Below are positions 45,436 through 54,927 of a DNA stretch of 64,000 bases, one piece after another. Origin of the DNA: a bacterium (GTDB lineage: Bacteria > Ratteibacteria > UBA8468 > B48-G9 > DTJG01); assembly GCA_026418655.1 (NCBI GenBank), contig JAOAAW010000063.1:11805-75804 (forward strand). The letters are read 5' to 3'. How positions within the stretch are numbered: position 1 is the first letter of the stretch; the number at the start of each line of letters is the position of its first letter. The position numbers and the translations under genes are program-made. The notes beneath the pieces were generated by a model that had not been told where the DNA came from, did no database searches, and saw nothing but the letters and a program-made list of their open reading frames with translations.

Positions 45436-46455
45436 ATGAGTTGTGGAAAATTGCAAGAAAAGATCAAAAAGATGAAGCAAATTGATATCACCAGAGCGCT
45501 TTTGTTACTCCACAGAAGGGTTGTAAAAGAGCTGAAAAAGGAGGACCTCTTTAAAAAGGTTGTCCCTACGATACGGAAGATTGTGAAGTGCGATGGTTGC
45601 GCGATACTACTGGTGGAAAATGGGAAAATTTCAGTTGCTGCATGTACAGGTTTTTCTAAAAATTTAAGAAGCATGAAACTCAGCTCCTTGTTCTGGCCTA
45701 TCAGCCATATCCTTAAAACCGGAAAAGGATTGTTTGTTCAGGATATTAAAAACTCAAGGTTTGGTGGATGCCTTCCTGAAAACTGTGAAATGAAGGCAAT
45801 AATGTGTGTTCCTGTTAAACTGAATGGCAGGGTTGCTGGCATAATTCATCTTGACTCAAAAAAGGCAGATGCTTTTACTACAAAAGATTTTGATTTTGTA
45901 AAACTCATTTCTTCAGAATTATCTTCAATTATTGAAAGAAGTCTTCTCTATTCAGAGGTTGAACAGCTTTCAATAAAAGATCACTTAACAGGCTGCTATA
46001 ACAGAAGAAATCTTTACCATGATCTCAAAAAGAGAATTGAGGAATGCAGAAGATATAAAAAAGTTTTTTCTGTTATTATGATAGATTTTGACAATTTCAA
46101 AAAATATAATGACAGGTTTGGTCACAGTAGAGGAGATGCTCTTCTGAAATCCATCTGTGGAAAACTGCGAAAGATTTTAAGAAAAGCCGATTCAATCTAC
46201 AGATACGGTGGAGACGAATTTGTTGTTTTACTTCCTGAAACAAACAAGGATGGTGCAAGAGTGTGCGCAAAGAGGCTTGAAGAAAATATAGAAAAAATGA
46301 ACAAAAGAATTGACGAAAATACAAAAATTACCCTCAGTACAGGTGTTGCAGGTTATCCGGAAGATGGTTCAACGCCTGCATCCCTGATAAAAATTGCTGA
46401 TAGACAGATGTATAAAAATAAGGCTGCCAAAAAATCTGCGCAGGGTCTTATCTGA
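45436..46455 (+). CDS. GAF-GGDEF diguanylate cyclase
   Basis: A 339-residue cytoplasmic enzyme making cyclic di-GMP from two GTP. The GAF sensor domain covers about residues 35-165 (FKKVVPTIRKIVKCDGCAILLV, AIMCVPVKLNGRVAGIIHLDS) and the GGDEF domain about 175-335 (DHLTGCYNRRNLYHDL, IMIDFDNFKKYNDRFGHSRGD, RYGGDEFVVLLPE). An inhibitory I-site RxxD (RKAD) lies five residues ahead of GGDEF, so product feedback is likely. The start is uncertain: ATG 45436 directly follows a promoter-like TATAAT pair and lacks a ribosome-binding site; ATG 45472 would drop 12 residues. No transmembrane segment. It could control exopolysaccharide or surface growth. Confidence 0.92.
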   Translation: MSCGKLQEKIKKMKQIDITRALLLLHRRVVKELKKEDLFKKVVPTIRKIVKCDGCAILLVENGKISVAACTGFSKNLRSMKLSSLFWPISHILKTGKGLFVQDIKNSRFGGCLPENCEMKAIMCVPVKLNGRVAGIIHLDSKKADAFTTKDFDFVKLISSELSSIIERSLLYSEVEQLSIKDHLTGCYNRRNLYHDLKKRIEECRRYKKVFSVIMIDFDNFKKYNDRFGHSRGDALLKSICGKLRKILRKADSIYRYGGDEFVVLLPETNKDGARVCAKRLEENIEKMNKRIDENTKITLSTGVAGYPEDGSTPASLIKIADRQMYKNKAAKKSAQGLI

Positions 46456-47371
46456 TTTCACACTCTTTAATTTTACCAAGAACCTTTTGATGTAGTTCTG
46501 GGTTTGTTGAAACAACCACATCAAGAACTGTTTTTACATTATCACTGCATCGGACTTTATTTCCATTAAAATCTGTCACGACTACCTCTGCCTGCTGGGC
46601 AATAAATATTCCTGAAAAAACATCCACAAATGGCTGTTTCATTGCAAAATAAACATCAATCTTTCCCTCAGCAACATCAACAAATCCGTATGGTCCACCA
46701 TTTGGTAGGAAAAACTTAAAGGGAAGCAAGAGTTCTCTGTATTTATCAACCAGTGGAATGAGAAATTTCTTTGGTTTCATCGCATATGATTCAATGCTTG
46801 CACCATCCATTTCTACCACATCGGGTCTGCCCATCTGCTGCCTGTATTTTCTATCAAGTTTTACTTCCTTGGTAATTCTGCCTCCTTCAACATCTGCAAG
46901 ATATGCACCTTCTTTCCAGGCATAAGCAATCTTTCCAGCGACACAATCTCCAACACAGCAACACACAGGATTGAAATTTTTATCATAAAATGCGACCGAG
47001 CTGTACCAGAAATCCTTTATGCCATGCTTGAAAAGATAACTTCCATCAAATGGGTCGCAGACAGCATACAGAATATCTCCTGGTTTATCAGTGTTTATTT
47101 CCACCCTTCCTGCTTCTTCTGAAAGAAGTATCACCGGTCTACCCCAATCTTCAAGCCTCTTTTTGTATGTGTTCTCAGTATCTTTATCAACCTTCAAAAT
47201 GTCTGGGTCCCAGCTTTTGTACTCTCCGAGTCGTTTTTCAACTTCTTCCCAGCCAATGTTTTTGTCACTGAGATCTTTTACTATCTCAAGTCCCTCTGAA
47301 ACCAGTGCAAGGTTGAATGCAAGAATTTCATCCTTTTGAGAAAAATTTTCAAGCCTCTTTTTAAAATCCAT
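46448..47371 (-). CDS. Inositol monophosphatase/FIG-superfamily phosphatase
   Basis: A 307-residue Mg-dependent phosphatase. The family motifs are slightly changed but in order: LLSEEAGR (Glu pair), CDPFDGSYLF (for DPIDGT), and QPFVDVFSGIFIAQQAEVVVTDFNG (for WDxAAG...G). The DxxAAG position reads DVFSG, so substrate specificity differs from classical IMPase. It is the last gene of the long minus-strand run starting at 57776, 14 bases after the C45-like gene, and its 3' end overlaps the GGDEF gene by 8 bases. Confidence 0.82.
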   Translation of the reverse strand: MDFKKRLENFSQKDEILAFNLALVSEGLEIVKDLSDKNIGWEEVEKRLGEYKSWDPDILKVDKDTENTYKKRLEDWGRPVILLSEEAGRVEINTDKPGDILYAVCDPFDGSYLFKHGIKDFWYSSVAFYDKNFNPVCCCVGDCVAGKIAYAWKEGAYLADVEGGRITKEVKLDRKYRQQMGRPDVVEMDGASIESYAMKPKKFLIPLVDKYRELLLPFKFFLPNGGPYGFVDVAEGKIDVYFAMKQPFVDVFSGIFIAQQAEVVVTDFNGNKVRCSDNVKTVLDVVVSTNPELHQKVLGKIKECEIR

Positions 47372-47385
47372 CGTCTCCCCCTTTT

Positions 47386-48576
47386 TCAGTGTTCATATTG
47401 ACAGATTTCTGGATTTTCCTGCCACATACCACCATCGGCATAACTTCTTCTTTGCCAGCGATAGTATAATTTTTTTGAAAGAAAAAAGCAATTTGTTATA
47501 AGCGTATAACCTGTAAGCCCCTGGTTTGGATGGAGTCTTAAACCATCTTTTCTCAATCCTTCAGGGTAGGGTGTGATAAAAAGTTTTATTATATCTCTGG
47601 CTGCTGGTTTTTTTCCAAGATTTCTCAGTTTTTCTCTCAATATTGTTTCAAGATTATTACAGGTATCCCAGAAAAGTGCGTCAGGTCCATCATCAGGAAG
47701 GTTGAAAAACTTTCTATAAAGCAATCTCTGCTTTCTCTGATATTTCGCCTGTGGTGATTCAGGATTCCTGCATACCAAACCGCTGATATGCGTAAAATGT
47801 ACCTTCTCATCTTGCCTGAAAGCTTCAAAATAGTTTCTGCTGCATTTTTCTATCGCCACACTATTGTATTTCCTATCATAAATCAAAATATTGGCACCGC
47901 CCCAGAACAAAGAATATTTTTTGAGAAATTCCAAGGCCGACAATGTATCACTGGCATAATGGTATACCATCTCATAAACAGGTAGGGGAAAAATCTCTTC
48001 TGGTTCATCATCAATGTGTAATCCAGAACCAACCCCATCCATTACAAAAGGTTTTCCGTACCATGGTGCATTTGAAATGTGGTCCTTTGATGGAAGTGGT
48101 GGTGCTGGTTTCCAGTAGGTTATCGGGTCATCAACATTTTTTATATGCATGGGTCCCATATCAGTATCAGGCAAAAAAGCAACCCTACATTTTTCGTCTG
48201 AAGAACTTTTCCTTAAACCAAATTCTCTGTATCCACGAAATGTCAGATAATCATTTACACTTCTTAGAATTGCCATGTCCCGCAATGTTAGAGAAGCATA
48301 TTCCATCAAATATTTATCACGTTTCAACACAAACTCAACCCAGTTCTTAGATTCTGGATATTTTGTAAATGAGGGGCTTTTTGACATGGCTTCTTTGTAG
48401 TAATCTTCTACCCCTGCCAGGATATCTTCTTTTTTCACCCATGGAGCATCAGCAACTATCCTTTCAATGCCTGCTTCCAGATAGTAAGGGCGGTCCGCAT
48501 TTATTCTTTTTGCCTCCTGCGCGGCAACAATCTCGGGGTCTGGTATTTCAGGTTTCAAAATTTTATTATCCCACAT
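47386..48576 (-). CDS. C45-type Ntn hydrolase/acyltransferase-like protein
   Basis: A 396-residue soluble protein resembling the peptidase C45 family (isopenicillin-N acyltransferase, carcinine hydrolase). A likely nucleophile is C130 in SDEKCRVAF, followed about 20 residues later by IKNVDDP, which fits the family pattern of Cys and then N-x-D. Further downstream ANILIYDRKYNSVAIEKCSRNYF matches the block with D-x-x-G...E-x-S. The N-terminal 129 residues would be released or form a prodomain. The assignment is moderate. It sits between a secreted glycosidase-like gene and the phosphatase gene, 11 and 14 bases from them. Confidence 0.5.
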   Translation of the reverse strand: MWDNKILKPEIPDPEIVAAQEAKRINADRPYYLEAGIERIVADAPWVKKEDILAGVEDYYKEAMSKSPSFTKYPESKNWVEFVLKRDKYLMEYASLTLRDMAILRSVNDYLTFRGYREFGLRKSSSDEKCRVAFLPDTDMGPMHIKNVDDPITYWKPAPPLPSKDHISNAPWYGKPFVMDGVGSGLHIDDEPEEIFPLPVYEMVYHYASDTLSALEFLKKYSLFWGGANILIYDRKYNSVAIEKCSRNYFEAFRQDEKVHFTHISGLVCRNPESPQAKYQRKQRLLYRKFFNLPDDGPDALFWDTCNNLETILREKLRNLGKKPAARDIIKLFITPYPEGLRKDGLRLHPNQGLTGYTLITNCFFLSKKLYYRWQRRSYADGGMWQENPEICQYEH

Positions 48577-48587
48577 AAAAACTTCTT

Positions 48588-51569
48588 TTATCTGATTATC
48601 ACTGCATCTGCTATATCTAAATCAAAATGTATTTCTGTTTTTTCCTGTGAAAAATTAATTTCTTTTATTGGTCTTCCGCTGGCAAGAGATATTTTCCTAT
48701 TTTTTAAATTCATTTTGAATTCCAGAATTGCACCGTTGATACTCTGGTTACTCCAGTTAATCAAAGGAATAACCATACCCTCTTTTGATTCAATAACTGT
48801 GGTTTCAATAAAACCAAGCTCATTACCATTTTTATCTCTGACAAAACTTACTGGATTTCCTGAAACCGCAGATTTAACCAGAAAACCTATATTCTTTTCA
48901 AAATCTACCGGGATAAAATGCGCCATCGCATCATCAGTGGAACCCCTGTCTACAGGTTTGAGTGGTATTGCTGGTTTGAAATAGCTGATGCCTGGAAGAA
49001 ATGCACAATAAATTATTTTACCCCTGCCATACTCCACATTAATAATGGCTGGCAATCCATCAGAAAATCTTCCAATTGTTTTGAAAGTACCCGGTTTAAT
49101 CTTGCATACGGCACCGTATACCGGTATTGAAACCTTTTTACCTTCTATTTCAACAATCTCAGTAATCGGTCTTGCAAAAGGCAGGTCCTGTTTTTCAAAC
49201 TCAATCCTGCTTTCGGGCAGTTCCAATATTTCCTGTTGAATTCCGAGCATTTGCTGGAATACTTCGTTTCTTCTATTATACTGGTCGAACATTCCAGCAC
49301 CTGCTGTTAAAAAAAGTGTTCCACCATTTTTAACCCAATCTGCAATTTTCTTTGAAGCATCAAGGGAAATATGTCTATCTGTGATAAAGATTGTTTTATA
49401 TTTTTCTATCGTGCCATCAAGGGCGTCCTGTTCAACAATAAAATCCAGGGGTATCTGATTATTACGAATGGTTATATAAAGCGTCCGTTTTTCTGCTGCA
49501 AATGGACCGTTGTTGTCATCCCAGATATCAGCGGTTTCGCTAAACCACAATGCTGACTCTGCCTGCCTGACATACCCATTTTGCACAATATCTTCAAAAA
49601 GCCCATACTCTCTGAAACTTCTCAGGACCATTTCATACATCTCAGGATTTGTAACATGATTTTCTGTATATGCGAGCCAGACAGGTTGAAACTCAAAAAG
49701 ATTGAAAATCTTTGCTCCATGGGAAATTGCAGCAAAAAACTGCCTTTTCCACATATTAGGTGTATTACCTGGCCAGTGCGGCATGACATAATAGTGGATT
49801 AATCTATCCGGCTTACCTCTAATAGCGCAAAGAAACATATCAAGATTTATCTCATTCATCTGAGGACTGCCCACAGGTATTTGCCAGATATAATCTTCTG
49901 ACCAAGGCATTGTTAAACCATCCTCTCTGAAACAGTTTATCCATTGAAATACTTCTCCAAGATAAGAGTGTGCATAGCCACCATGGTGCGGTGAAAAATT
50001 TGCTCCAATCCCTGCGTTTGGCAGGTATTTTCTCAAAACATCTGTTAGTTCCTTAGTTTTCTGTATTCCATAGTAATTCCTGAATCTCTTTGACCAGTAA
50101 AATAAGGCAGGGTTTGTTTCCTTTATTTTCGGATCAGGATTGTAAATAATCTTGCTCCAATCTCCTGAGGGCTCAATATCCTGTGGGTTTACCTTCTGCG
50201 ACTTTAAATATTCTGCAAAACCCTCTCTGGCCGCCTTTGCATCAGGAACAGGCAGTTGTATCTCATCTCCCAGACTTACCACCCTGATATTTTTTCTCTG
50301 GTCTGGAGAAAGGTTCTGACATACAGATTCAAGCTGGGATGCGTTTTTATCCCTCCAGTCGACATAAACATCTCCTTCTGTAGTAAAAAGACCGAAAAGT
50401 TTCGGGAATTCCTTTATTGATGTTGAGGCAAAGATTAAGGTTTTTTCGGGTGTTTTGCCGTGTGTTTTCAAACTCCTGAGGTATCCTGTAAGCTGGTTTA
50501 CTTCTTCCTGCGGGGTTGAAATTTTTTTACTGTATCTTGTGTCTGCAAATCCTACAAGACTCAGATTACCGGTTTGTGTTATTCTGTATTCTTTAATTTT
50601 CTCAATCTTTCCTGAAGCATTTTTTACACCAAACTCTATGGTGCAGCTTCCTTCTATAGAAAACCCCCATTGTCCATCATTCAAACTATCCATTGTAGAA
50701 CCAACCTCAACCCACTCTGTTGTTTGCCCTGCCTCCACAGAAATATTTATTGGTTTCCAGTTTCTCATATGAACCCAGTAAGGAGAATGCTGCTGAAAAG
50801 GACCACCAGGAAAGGACAGGCTTTTTACAATTACCTTTTCTTTACCTGTATTTATTACCCTCATCCACACATCACCTGCCTGAGTAAGCCATCCATCAAG
50901 CGGCAGATAACCTTCTTTTTCAATTCTATTCATCACCTGCTGATGGTCTTTTGTCAGCATTATGATATCCACATTTCTTTTAGCGGCTGGCTCTGGTTGT
51001 TTTGACGCTATCAATGAAATTTTTGCACTGCCACTGTTTAATCTCACCGTTGCATCATGACCCTCCCATACAATATTTTCAACAGCACCCCAGCTCCACG
51101 CTACTTCTTTTTTAAGTTTTTCACCGAAAGCCCATATCCTCAGATTATCCCTTGAGCCATACAGTCTATCCATCAAAACCTTTCCATCCTGCTCTATTTT
51201 TATTCTGAACTGTGTCTCAAACCTGTAAGGTGCCTCATATCTTGCAAGAACAAGATATTCGCCTGCCTGGTCAACATTTATATTAATACTTGCTACAGAT
51301 TCATCACATTGTTCAGGTGCTTGGAGAAACGCTTTTCTAGAAAGAAAGGTATTGGCAAATGTCGCGGCAAAATAGTTTTCACCCCAGTTTCTTGCCTTCC
51401 AGAGTCCTTTTTCAACCCTGAATTCTTCTGCTTCGCAGAATATTGTTCCATCCGGTGCAACTATTACAGGTTCGTTATTGCTTCTAAACTTCTGTGCTGG
51501 ATGCGTATCAGACATTAGATTTATTACAAATGCCGCCAGAACAAAAAAAATAATAAAACTTACTCTCAT
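48588..51569 (-). CDS. Secreted glycosidase-like protein with beta-galactosidase trimerisation-like domain
   Basis: A 993-residue secreted protein. Residues 1-20 are a signal peptide (MRVSFIIFFVLAAFVINLMS). A galactose-binding-like domain covers about 45-205 (FCEAEEFRVEKGLWKARN, AGEYLVLARYEAPYRF), followed by beta-rich domains to about 390. A TIM barrel-like region covers about 430-660 (GANFSPHHGGYAH, GLTMPWSEDYIW, ISHGAKIFNLFEFQP). A flavodoxin-like domain of the GH42 trimerisation type spans about 680-860 (YKTIFITDRHISLDASKKIADWV, GGTLFLTAGAG, YGRGKIIYCAFLPG). Catalytic residues not certain. It follows the acyltransferase gene by 3 bases. Confidence 0.6.
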   Translation of the reverse strand: MRVSFIIFFVLAAFVINLMSDTHPAQKFRSNNEPVIVAPDGTIFCEAEEFRVEKGLWKARNWGENYFAATFANTFLSRKAFLQAPEQCDESVASININVDQAGEYLVLARYEAPYRFETQFRIKIEQDGKVLMDRLYGSRDNLRIWAFGEKLKKEVAWSWGAVENIVWEGHDATVRLNSGSAKISLIASKQPEPAAKRNVDIIMLTKDHQQVMNRIEKEGYLPLDGWLTQAGDVWMRVINTGKEKVIVKSLSFPGGPFQQHSPYWVHMRNWKPINISVEAGQTTEWVEVGSTMDSLNDGQWGFSIEGSCTIEFGVKNASGKIEKIKEYRITQTGNLSLVGFADTRYSKKISTPQEEVNQLTGYLRSLKTHGKTPEKTLIFASTSIKEFPKLFGLFTTEGDVYVDWRDKNASQLESVCQNLSPDQRKNIRVVSLGDEIQLPVPDAKAAREGFAEYLKSQKVNPQDIEPSGDWSKIIYNPDPKIKETNPALFYWSKRFRNYYGIQKTKELTDVLRKYLPNAGIGANFSPHHGGYAHSYLGEVFQWINCFREDGLTMPWSEDYIWQIPVGSPQMNEINLDMFLCAIRGKPDRLIHYYVMPHWPGNTPNMWKRQFFAAISHGAKIFNLFEFQPVWLAYTENHVTNPEMYEMVLRSFREYGLFEDIVQNGYVRQAESALWFSETADIWDDNNGPFAAEKRTLYITIRNNQIPLDFIVEQDALDGTIEKYKTIFITDRHISLDASKKIADWVKNGGTLFLTAGAGMFDQYNRRNEVFQQMLGIQQEILELPESRIEFEKQDLPFARPITEIVEIEGKKVSIPVYGAVCKIKPGTFKTIGRFSDGLPAIINVEYGRGKIIYCAFLPGISYFKPAIPLKPVDRGSTDDAMAHFIPVDFEKNIGFLVKSAVSGNPVSFVRDKNGNELGFIETTVIESKEGMVIPLINWSNQSINGAILEFKMNLKNRKISLASGRPIKEINFSQEKTEIHFDLDIADAVIIR

Positions 51570-51572
51570 CTT

Positions 51573-52457
51573 TCACCTCTCTTTTGTATCCCACATTTTG
51601 GAAAAATTCAACCACTGGTCTGGATATTTCATAATATACTTTTCAAGATATCTCGCTCCCTGCTCAACAAGAGATTGAACTTTTTGCTGTTCATCAGTAT
51701 CGGGCATCTCCATGGGTCTATCAAAAACAAGCATATATTTTCCCCTTTTTTTCCTGATTAAGAACCCTGCAAGATATCCTGCATTACACTTCACCGCCAA
51801 AGTCGCTGGACCACGTGGAAGAAAAGTATCTTTTCCCATAAATTTTACACAGATTCCTTTTTCTGTAAATAATCTGTCTCCAAGTATCGCAATGACACCA
51901 TTTTTTTTCAAAGCCCTCAGATACTCCTTGGGATTTGCGCCGGTGAGTATTACATTTACTCCTTTGCTTTTTCGCCTTCTGACAAAAACTAATGCTATTT
52001 TTTCATTTTTAAAAGGAAGGGCTACTGCTGAAAGATTGTATCCAAGCAAACTTGTTACTACTCCCGCAAGCTCCCAGTTTCCAAGGTGCGCTGTAAGTAC
52101 AATTGCACCTTTTGATTTTTCAAGAACATGGTCAAGATAATGGATATTAACAACCTCTACCTTTTTTTGTACCATTTCTCTGTTCCACTTCGGTATCTGA
52201 AAAAATTCTACCATGTAGATACCAAAATTTCTATAAATTCTTTTCACAATTTTTTTTAGTAATTTTTCATCAAAATCTATATTATGTGTTTGTTGCCTGT
52301 AAATAAGAACCTGCCTGATGTTGCCGGTGATAATTTTTTTAAGTACCGGGCAGAACCAGTATCTTAATTCAGCAATGGTGTTACCAATAAAATAGGCAAA
52401 CCATTCGGGCAAATGCATACCGAGAAAGCAAAAAAACCTGTATAGCAGGTATTCCAT
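51573..52457 (-). CDS. LpxL/HtrB-like lipid A acyltransferase
   Basis: A 294-residue inner-membrane-associated acyltransferase that adds a secondary fatty acid to lipid A or a related lipid. The motif H-x4-E is in TAHLGNWELAG; other family blocks are LGDRLFTEKGICVKFMG and FLPRGPATLAVKCNAGYL. The N-terminal hydrophobic segment (about 1-30) would anchor it. Its presence supports an outer membrane with lipopolysaccharide. It follows recR by 9 bases and precedes the secreted glycosidase gene by 3. Confidence 0.88.
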   Translation of the reverse strand: MEYLLYRFFCFLGMHLPEWFAYFIGNTIAELRYWFCPVLKKIITGNIRQVLIYRQQTHNIDFDEKLLKKIVKRIYRNFGIYMVEFFQIPKWNREMVQKKVEVVNIHYLDHVLEKSKGAIVLTAHLGNWELAGVVTSLLGYNLSAVALPFKNEKIALVFVRRRKSKGVNVILTGANPKEYLRALKKNGVIAILGDRLFTEKGICVKFMGKDTFLPRGPATLAVKCNAGYLAGFLIRKKRGKYMLVFDRPMEMPDTDEQQKVQSLVEQGARYLEKYIMKYPDQWLNFSKMWDTKER

Positions 52458-52466
52458 CTGAAAAAT

Positions 52467-53060
52467 TCAAGCTTTGAATCTATGTTCTATTGACTTTCTG
52501 AGTGTTTCCGCATCAACAAATTCAAGTTCTGAACCGACTGGAATGCCTGTTGCAAGCCGGCTTACTGGACAGTTATATTTCTTTAGTAGTTCTATCAGGT
52601 AAAGAGCAGTTGATTCGCCCTCTGGTGTTGGATTTGTTGCTATAATAATCTCTGAAACTTCTTCTTTCTTTAGCCTTTCAAGTAATCTTGATATTGAAAG
52701 GTTTTCAGGTCCTATTTTTTCTAGTGGATCTATTCTTCCACCAAGTACATGGTACTTTCCCCGAAAACCTGCTCTTTCCAGAGCCACCGCATCCTTGTAT
52801 TCCTCAACGATAGCAATCTTGTTTTCCCTTGATAGATCCTTGCAGACATCACATAACTCGCTGTCTGAGATTAAATAGCAGTTCCTGCATACTTTCACAT
52901 CCTCCCTTAATTTTTTCAGGTTTTCAGCAAATGACATCAGCTCTTCTTTTTCCATTCTCAGAAAAAACTCAACAATTCTTTCTGCACTCTTTGTTCCTAT
53001 ACCTGGCAGCTTTTTCAGCTGCTCAATGATAGTTGCTATGATCTTTGGATATGTTTCCAT
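52467..53060 (-). CDS. recR: Recombination protein RecR
   Basis: RecR works with RecO/RecF to load RecA at gaps. The 197-residue protein has the helix-hairpin-helix LKKLPGIGTKSAERIVEF, the zinc finger CRNCYLISDSELCDVC and the Toprim domain starting KIAIVEEYKDAVALE with YHVLGGRIDPLEKIGPENL. The C-terminal SRLATGIPVGSELEFVDAETL is diagnostic. It sits in the standard dnaX-ybaB-recR order, one base after ybaB. Confidence 0.96.
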   Translation of the reverse strand: METYPKIIATIIEQLKKLPGIGTKSAERIVEFFLRMEKEELMSFAENLKKLREDVKVCRNCYLISDSELCDVCKDLSRENKIAIVEEYKDAVALERAGFRGKYHVLGGRIDPLEKIGPENLSISRLLERLKKEEVSEIIIATNPTPEGESTALYLIELLKKYNCPVSRLATGIPVGSELEFVDAETLRKSIEHRFKA

Positions 53061-53061
53061 A

Positions 53062-53370
53062 TTAGAATGGTAAATTACCTAAATCACCCAGCATATTTTT
53101 TGTTTCTTCCTGGATAATTTTCTCAATCTCTTTTTGTGCTCTCTGCCATAATTGAAGAAGTGCCTTTTCCAGTACGGTTTTATTCTCGGCATATAGCATG
53201 TCAGGAGAGATATCTATATAAAGTAATTCCATCTTTCCATTCACTTTTATCTTTATTTTTCCATCAGGAGATGAAACTTCACACACTCTTCCTTCAAGAA
53301 TTTTCTGAAATCTTCCTGCCTGCTTTCTCAATTGACCTGCCTGCTTCAGCATTTCAAATATATTAGCCAT
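53062..53370 (-). CDS. ybaB: YbaB/EbfC nucleoid-associated protein
   Basis: A 102-residue dimeric DNA-binding protein. It begins MANIFEMLKQAGQLRKQAGRFQ and contains the central sheet VCEVSSPDGKIKIKVNGKMELLYIDIS, with a C-terminal helix and GLG-like end (NMLGDLGNLPF). ATG 53370 is chosen because GGAGG lies a few bases ahead; the frame is open further upstream inside dnaX. It overlaps dnaX by 8 bases and recR follows after one base, the conserved replication-repair cluster. Confidence 0.93.
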   Translation of the reverse strand: MANIFEMLKQAGQLRKQAGRFQKILEGRVCEVSSPDGKIKIKVNGKMELLYIDISPDMLYAENKTVLEKALLQLWQRAQKEIEKIIQEETKNMLGDLGNLPF

Positions 53371-54925
53371 TTGTATCCTCCGTTTCAATAATTTCTCCGC
53401 CGCCAAAAAAATCAATTATCTCCCTGACCTCAGGACTTTCTTTCAATGGTATTTTTTTTTCTGAAGCAAGAACAAAGCAGCTAATAGCATATCGGTCTCC
53501 AAGCAATTTTTCAAGATTTCTTTCAATAAATACCTTATTGTCATTAACCTTCTGACACAAAAATTTAAAACTTTCCTGAAAAGCAATGTGTATACATTTG
53601 TTCTCAACTTTAACAGGTTTTCCTTCCCTTAAAGCAGCGTATACAAGGGGTCTGTTTTTCTTTATCAGCGATAAAATTTCCTCCCATTTTCTATTGATTT
53701 TTGAAAACTCATCCTCTGGCTGTTGTTCTTCTTCAACAGCAATATCAGGCATCTGTGAGGTATCCTGCTCCTTTTCCTGCGTTTTTGATACTTCTTCTTT
53801 TTTTGACACAGTTATTTCATCTCTCAATTCAATATCTGTCTTCAGTACATCCACAAGATTGAAAAATAATAGTTCCGCAAGCACAAGTTCCAGTGGTTCG
53901 TATCTAATTTTTTCTTTCGTCTGCATTATCAGTTCAAGTGCTTTCACAAATTTTTCAGTCGCAACAGGTCTAAAATATTCAATCCATACACCATCTGTTT
54001 CTTCATCTCTTGCAGTTATACCATAGTGATCCCATATCACAGTTTGAACCTTTTTAGCCATGGTTCCAAGGAGATTGGTAATATCCTTTCCTTCACAGAC
54101 AAGTTTATGTAACAGACTAATTGAATTTTTTACATCACCTTTTACCATCGATTTTAATATCTCCCATATACTCTCTCCTGGGACAACGCCCAAAACTTCC
54201 ATCGTCAATTCTGGTGTAATATTATTATCTTCAGCAAGTACCATAATCTGGTCAAGATACCCAAGAATGTCCCTCAATGACCCTGTTCCTGCTTCTATGA
54301 GTTTTTTCATTGCCTCAGGGGTAATTGTATAACCTTCATTTCTGACAATTTTGTCCACCATCATTTTAATTTCATCATAACCGATTGGTTTAAAATCGTA
54401 ACGCTGACATCTGGAAATAATTGTCGGTAGAATTTTTTCTGGCGCAGTCGTTGCAAAAATAAACTTTACATATTCGGGCGGCTCTTCCAGGGTTTTCAAA
54501 AGTGCGTTAAACGCCTCATTTGTAAGCATATGCACCTCATCTATAAGATAGATTTTGTATCTGGCTTTCGCTGGTCGCAGAGAAACCGCTTCTCTCAGAG
54601 AACGTATCTCCTCAATGCCACGGTTTGAAGCACCGTCTATTTCAAGGAAATCCATAGAGGTGCCCTCATCTATTTCCTTGCAGAAAACACACTTATTACA
54701 TGGCTCCACAGCAGGACCTTCAACACAGTTCAATGCCTTTGCAAAGACCCTGGCAATGGTGGTTTTCCCAACCCCCCTTGGACCGGCAAACAAAAATGCA
54801 TGTGGAATTCTGCCAGTGGATATCGCCTGCTGGAGTTTCCTAACAATAGAATTCTGACCTGCCACATCTCCAAATATTCTTGGCCTGTACTTTCGGGCAA
54901 GTACCTGATAAATATCGTTTCCCAT
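53363..54925 (-). CDS. dnaX: DNA polymerase III subunit gamma/tau
   Basis: Clamp-loader ATPase, 520 residues. Order of motifs: VLARKYRPRIFGDVAGQ, Walker A GPRGVGKTT, the zinc module CNKCVFC, FLEIDGASNRGI, Walker B YLIDEVHML, LLKTLEEPPEYVKFIFATT, and ISRCQRYDF (SRC arginine finger). A short low-complexity acidic linker (about 375-405) leads to a C-terminal domain. A run of nine A in the coding strand lies at residues about 487-490, close to the end, so slippage there would change only the last 30 residues. It starts two bases after wzz and ends inside ybaB. Confidence 0.96.
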   Translation of the reverse strand: MGNDIYQVLARKYRPRIFGDVAGQNSIVRKLQQAISTGRIPHAFLFAGPRGVGKTTIARVFAKALNCVEGPAVEPCNKCVFCKEIDEGTSMDFLEIDGASNRGIEEIRSLREAVSLRPAKARYKIYLIDEVHMLTNEAFNALLKTLEEPPEYVKFIFATTAPEKILPTIISRCQRYDFKPIGYDEIKMMVDKIVRNEGYTITPEAMKKLIEAGTGSLRDILGYLDQIMVLAEDNNITPELTMEVLGVVPGESIWEILKSMVKGDVKNSISLLHKLVCEGKDITNLLGTMAKKVQTVIWDHYGITARDEETDGVWIEYFRPVATEKFVKALELIMQTKEKIRYEPLELVLAELLFFNLVDVLKTDIELRDEITVSKKEEVSKTQEKEQDTSQMPDIAVEEEQQPEDEFSKINRKWEEILSLIKKNRPLVYAALREGKPVKVENKCIHIAFQESFKFLCQKVNDNKVFIERNLEKLLGDRYAISCFVLASEKKIPLKESPEVREIIDFFGGGEIIETEDTNG

Positions 54926-54927
54926 TT

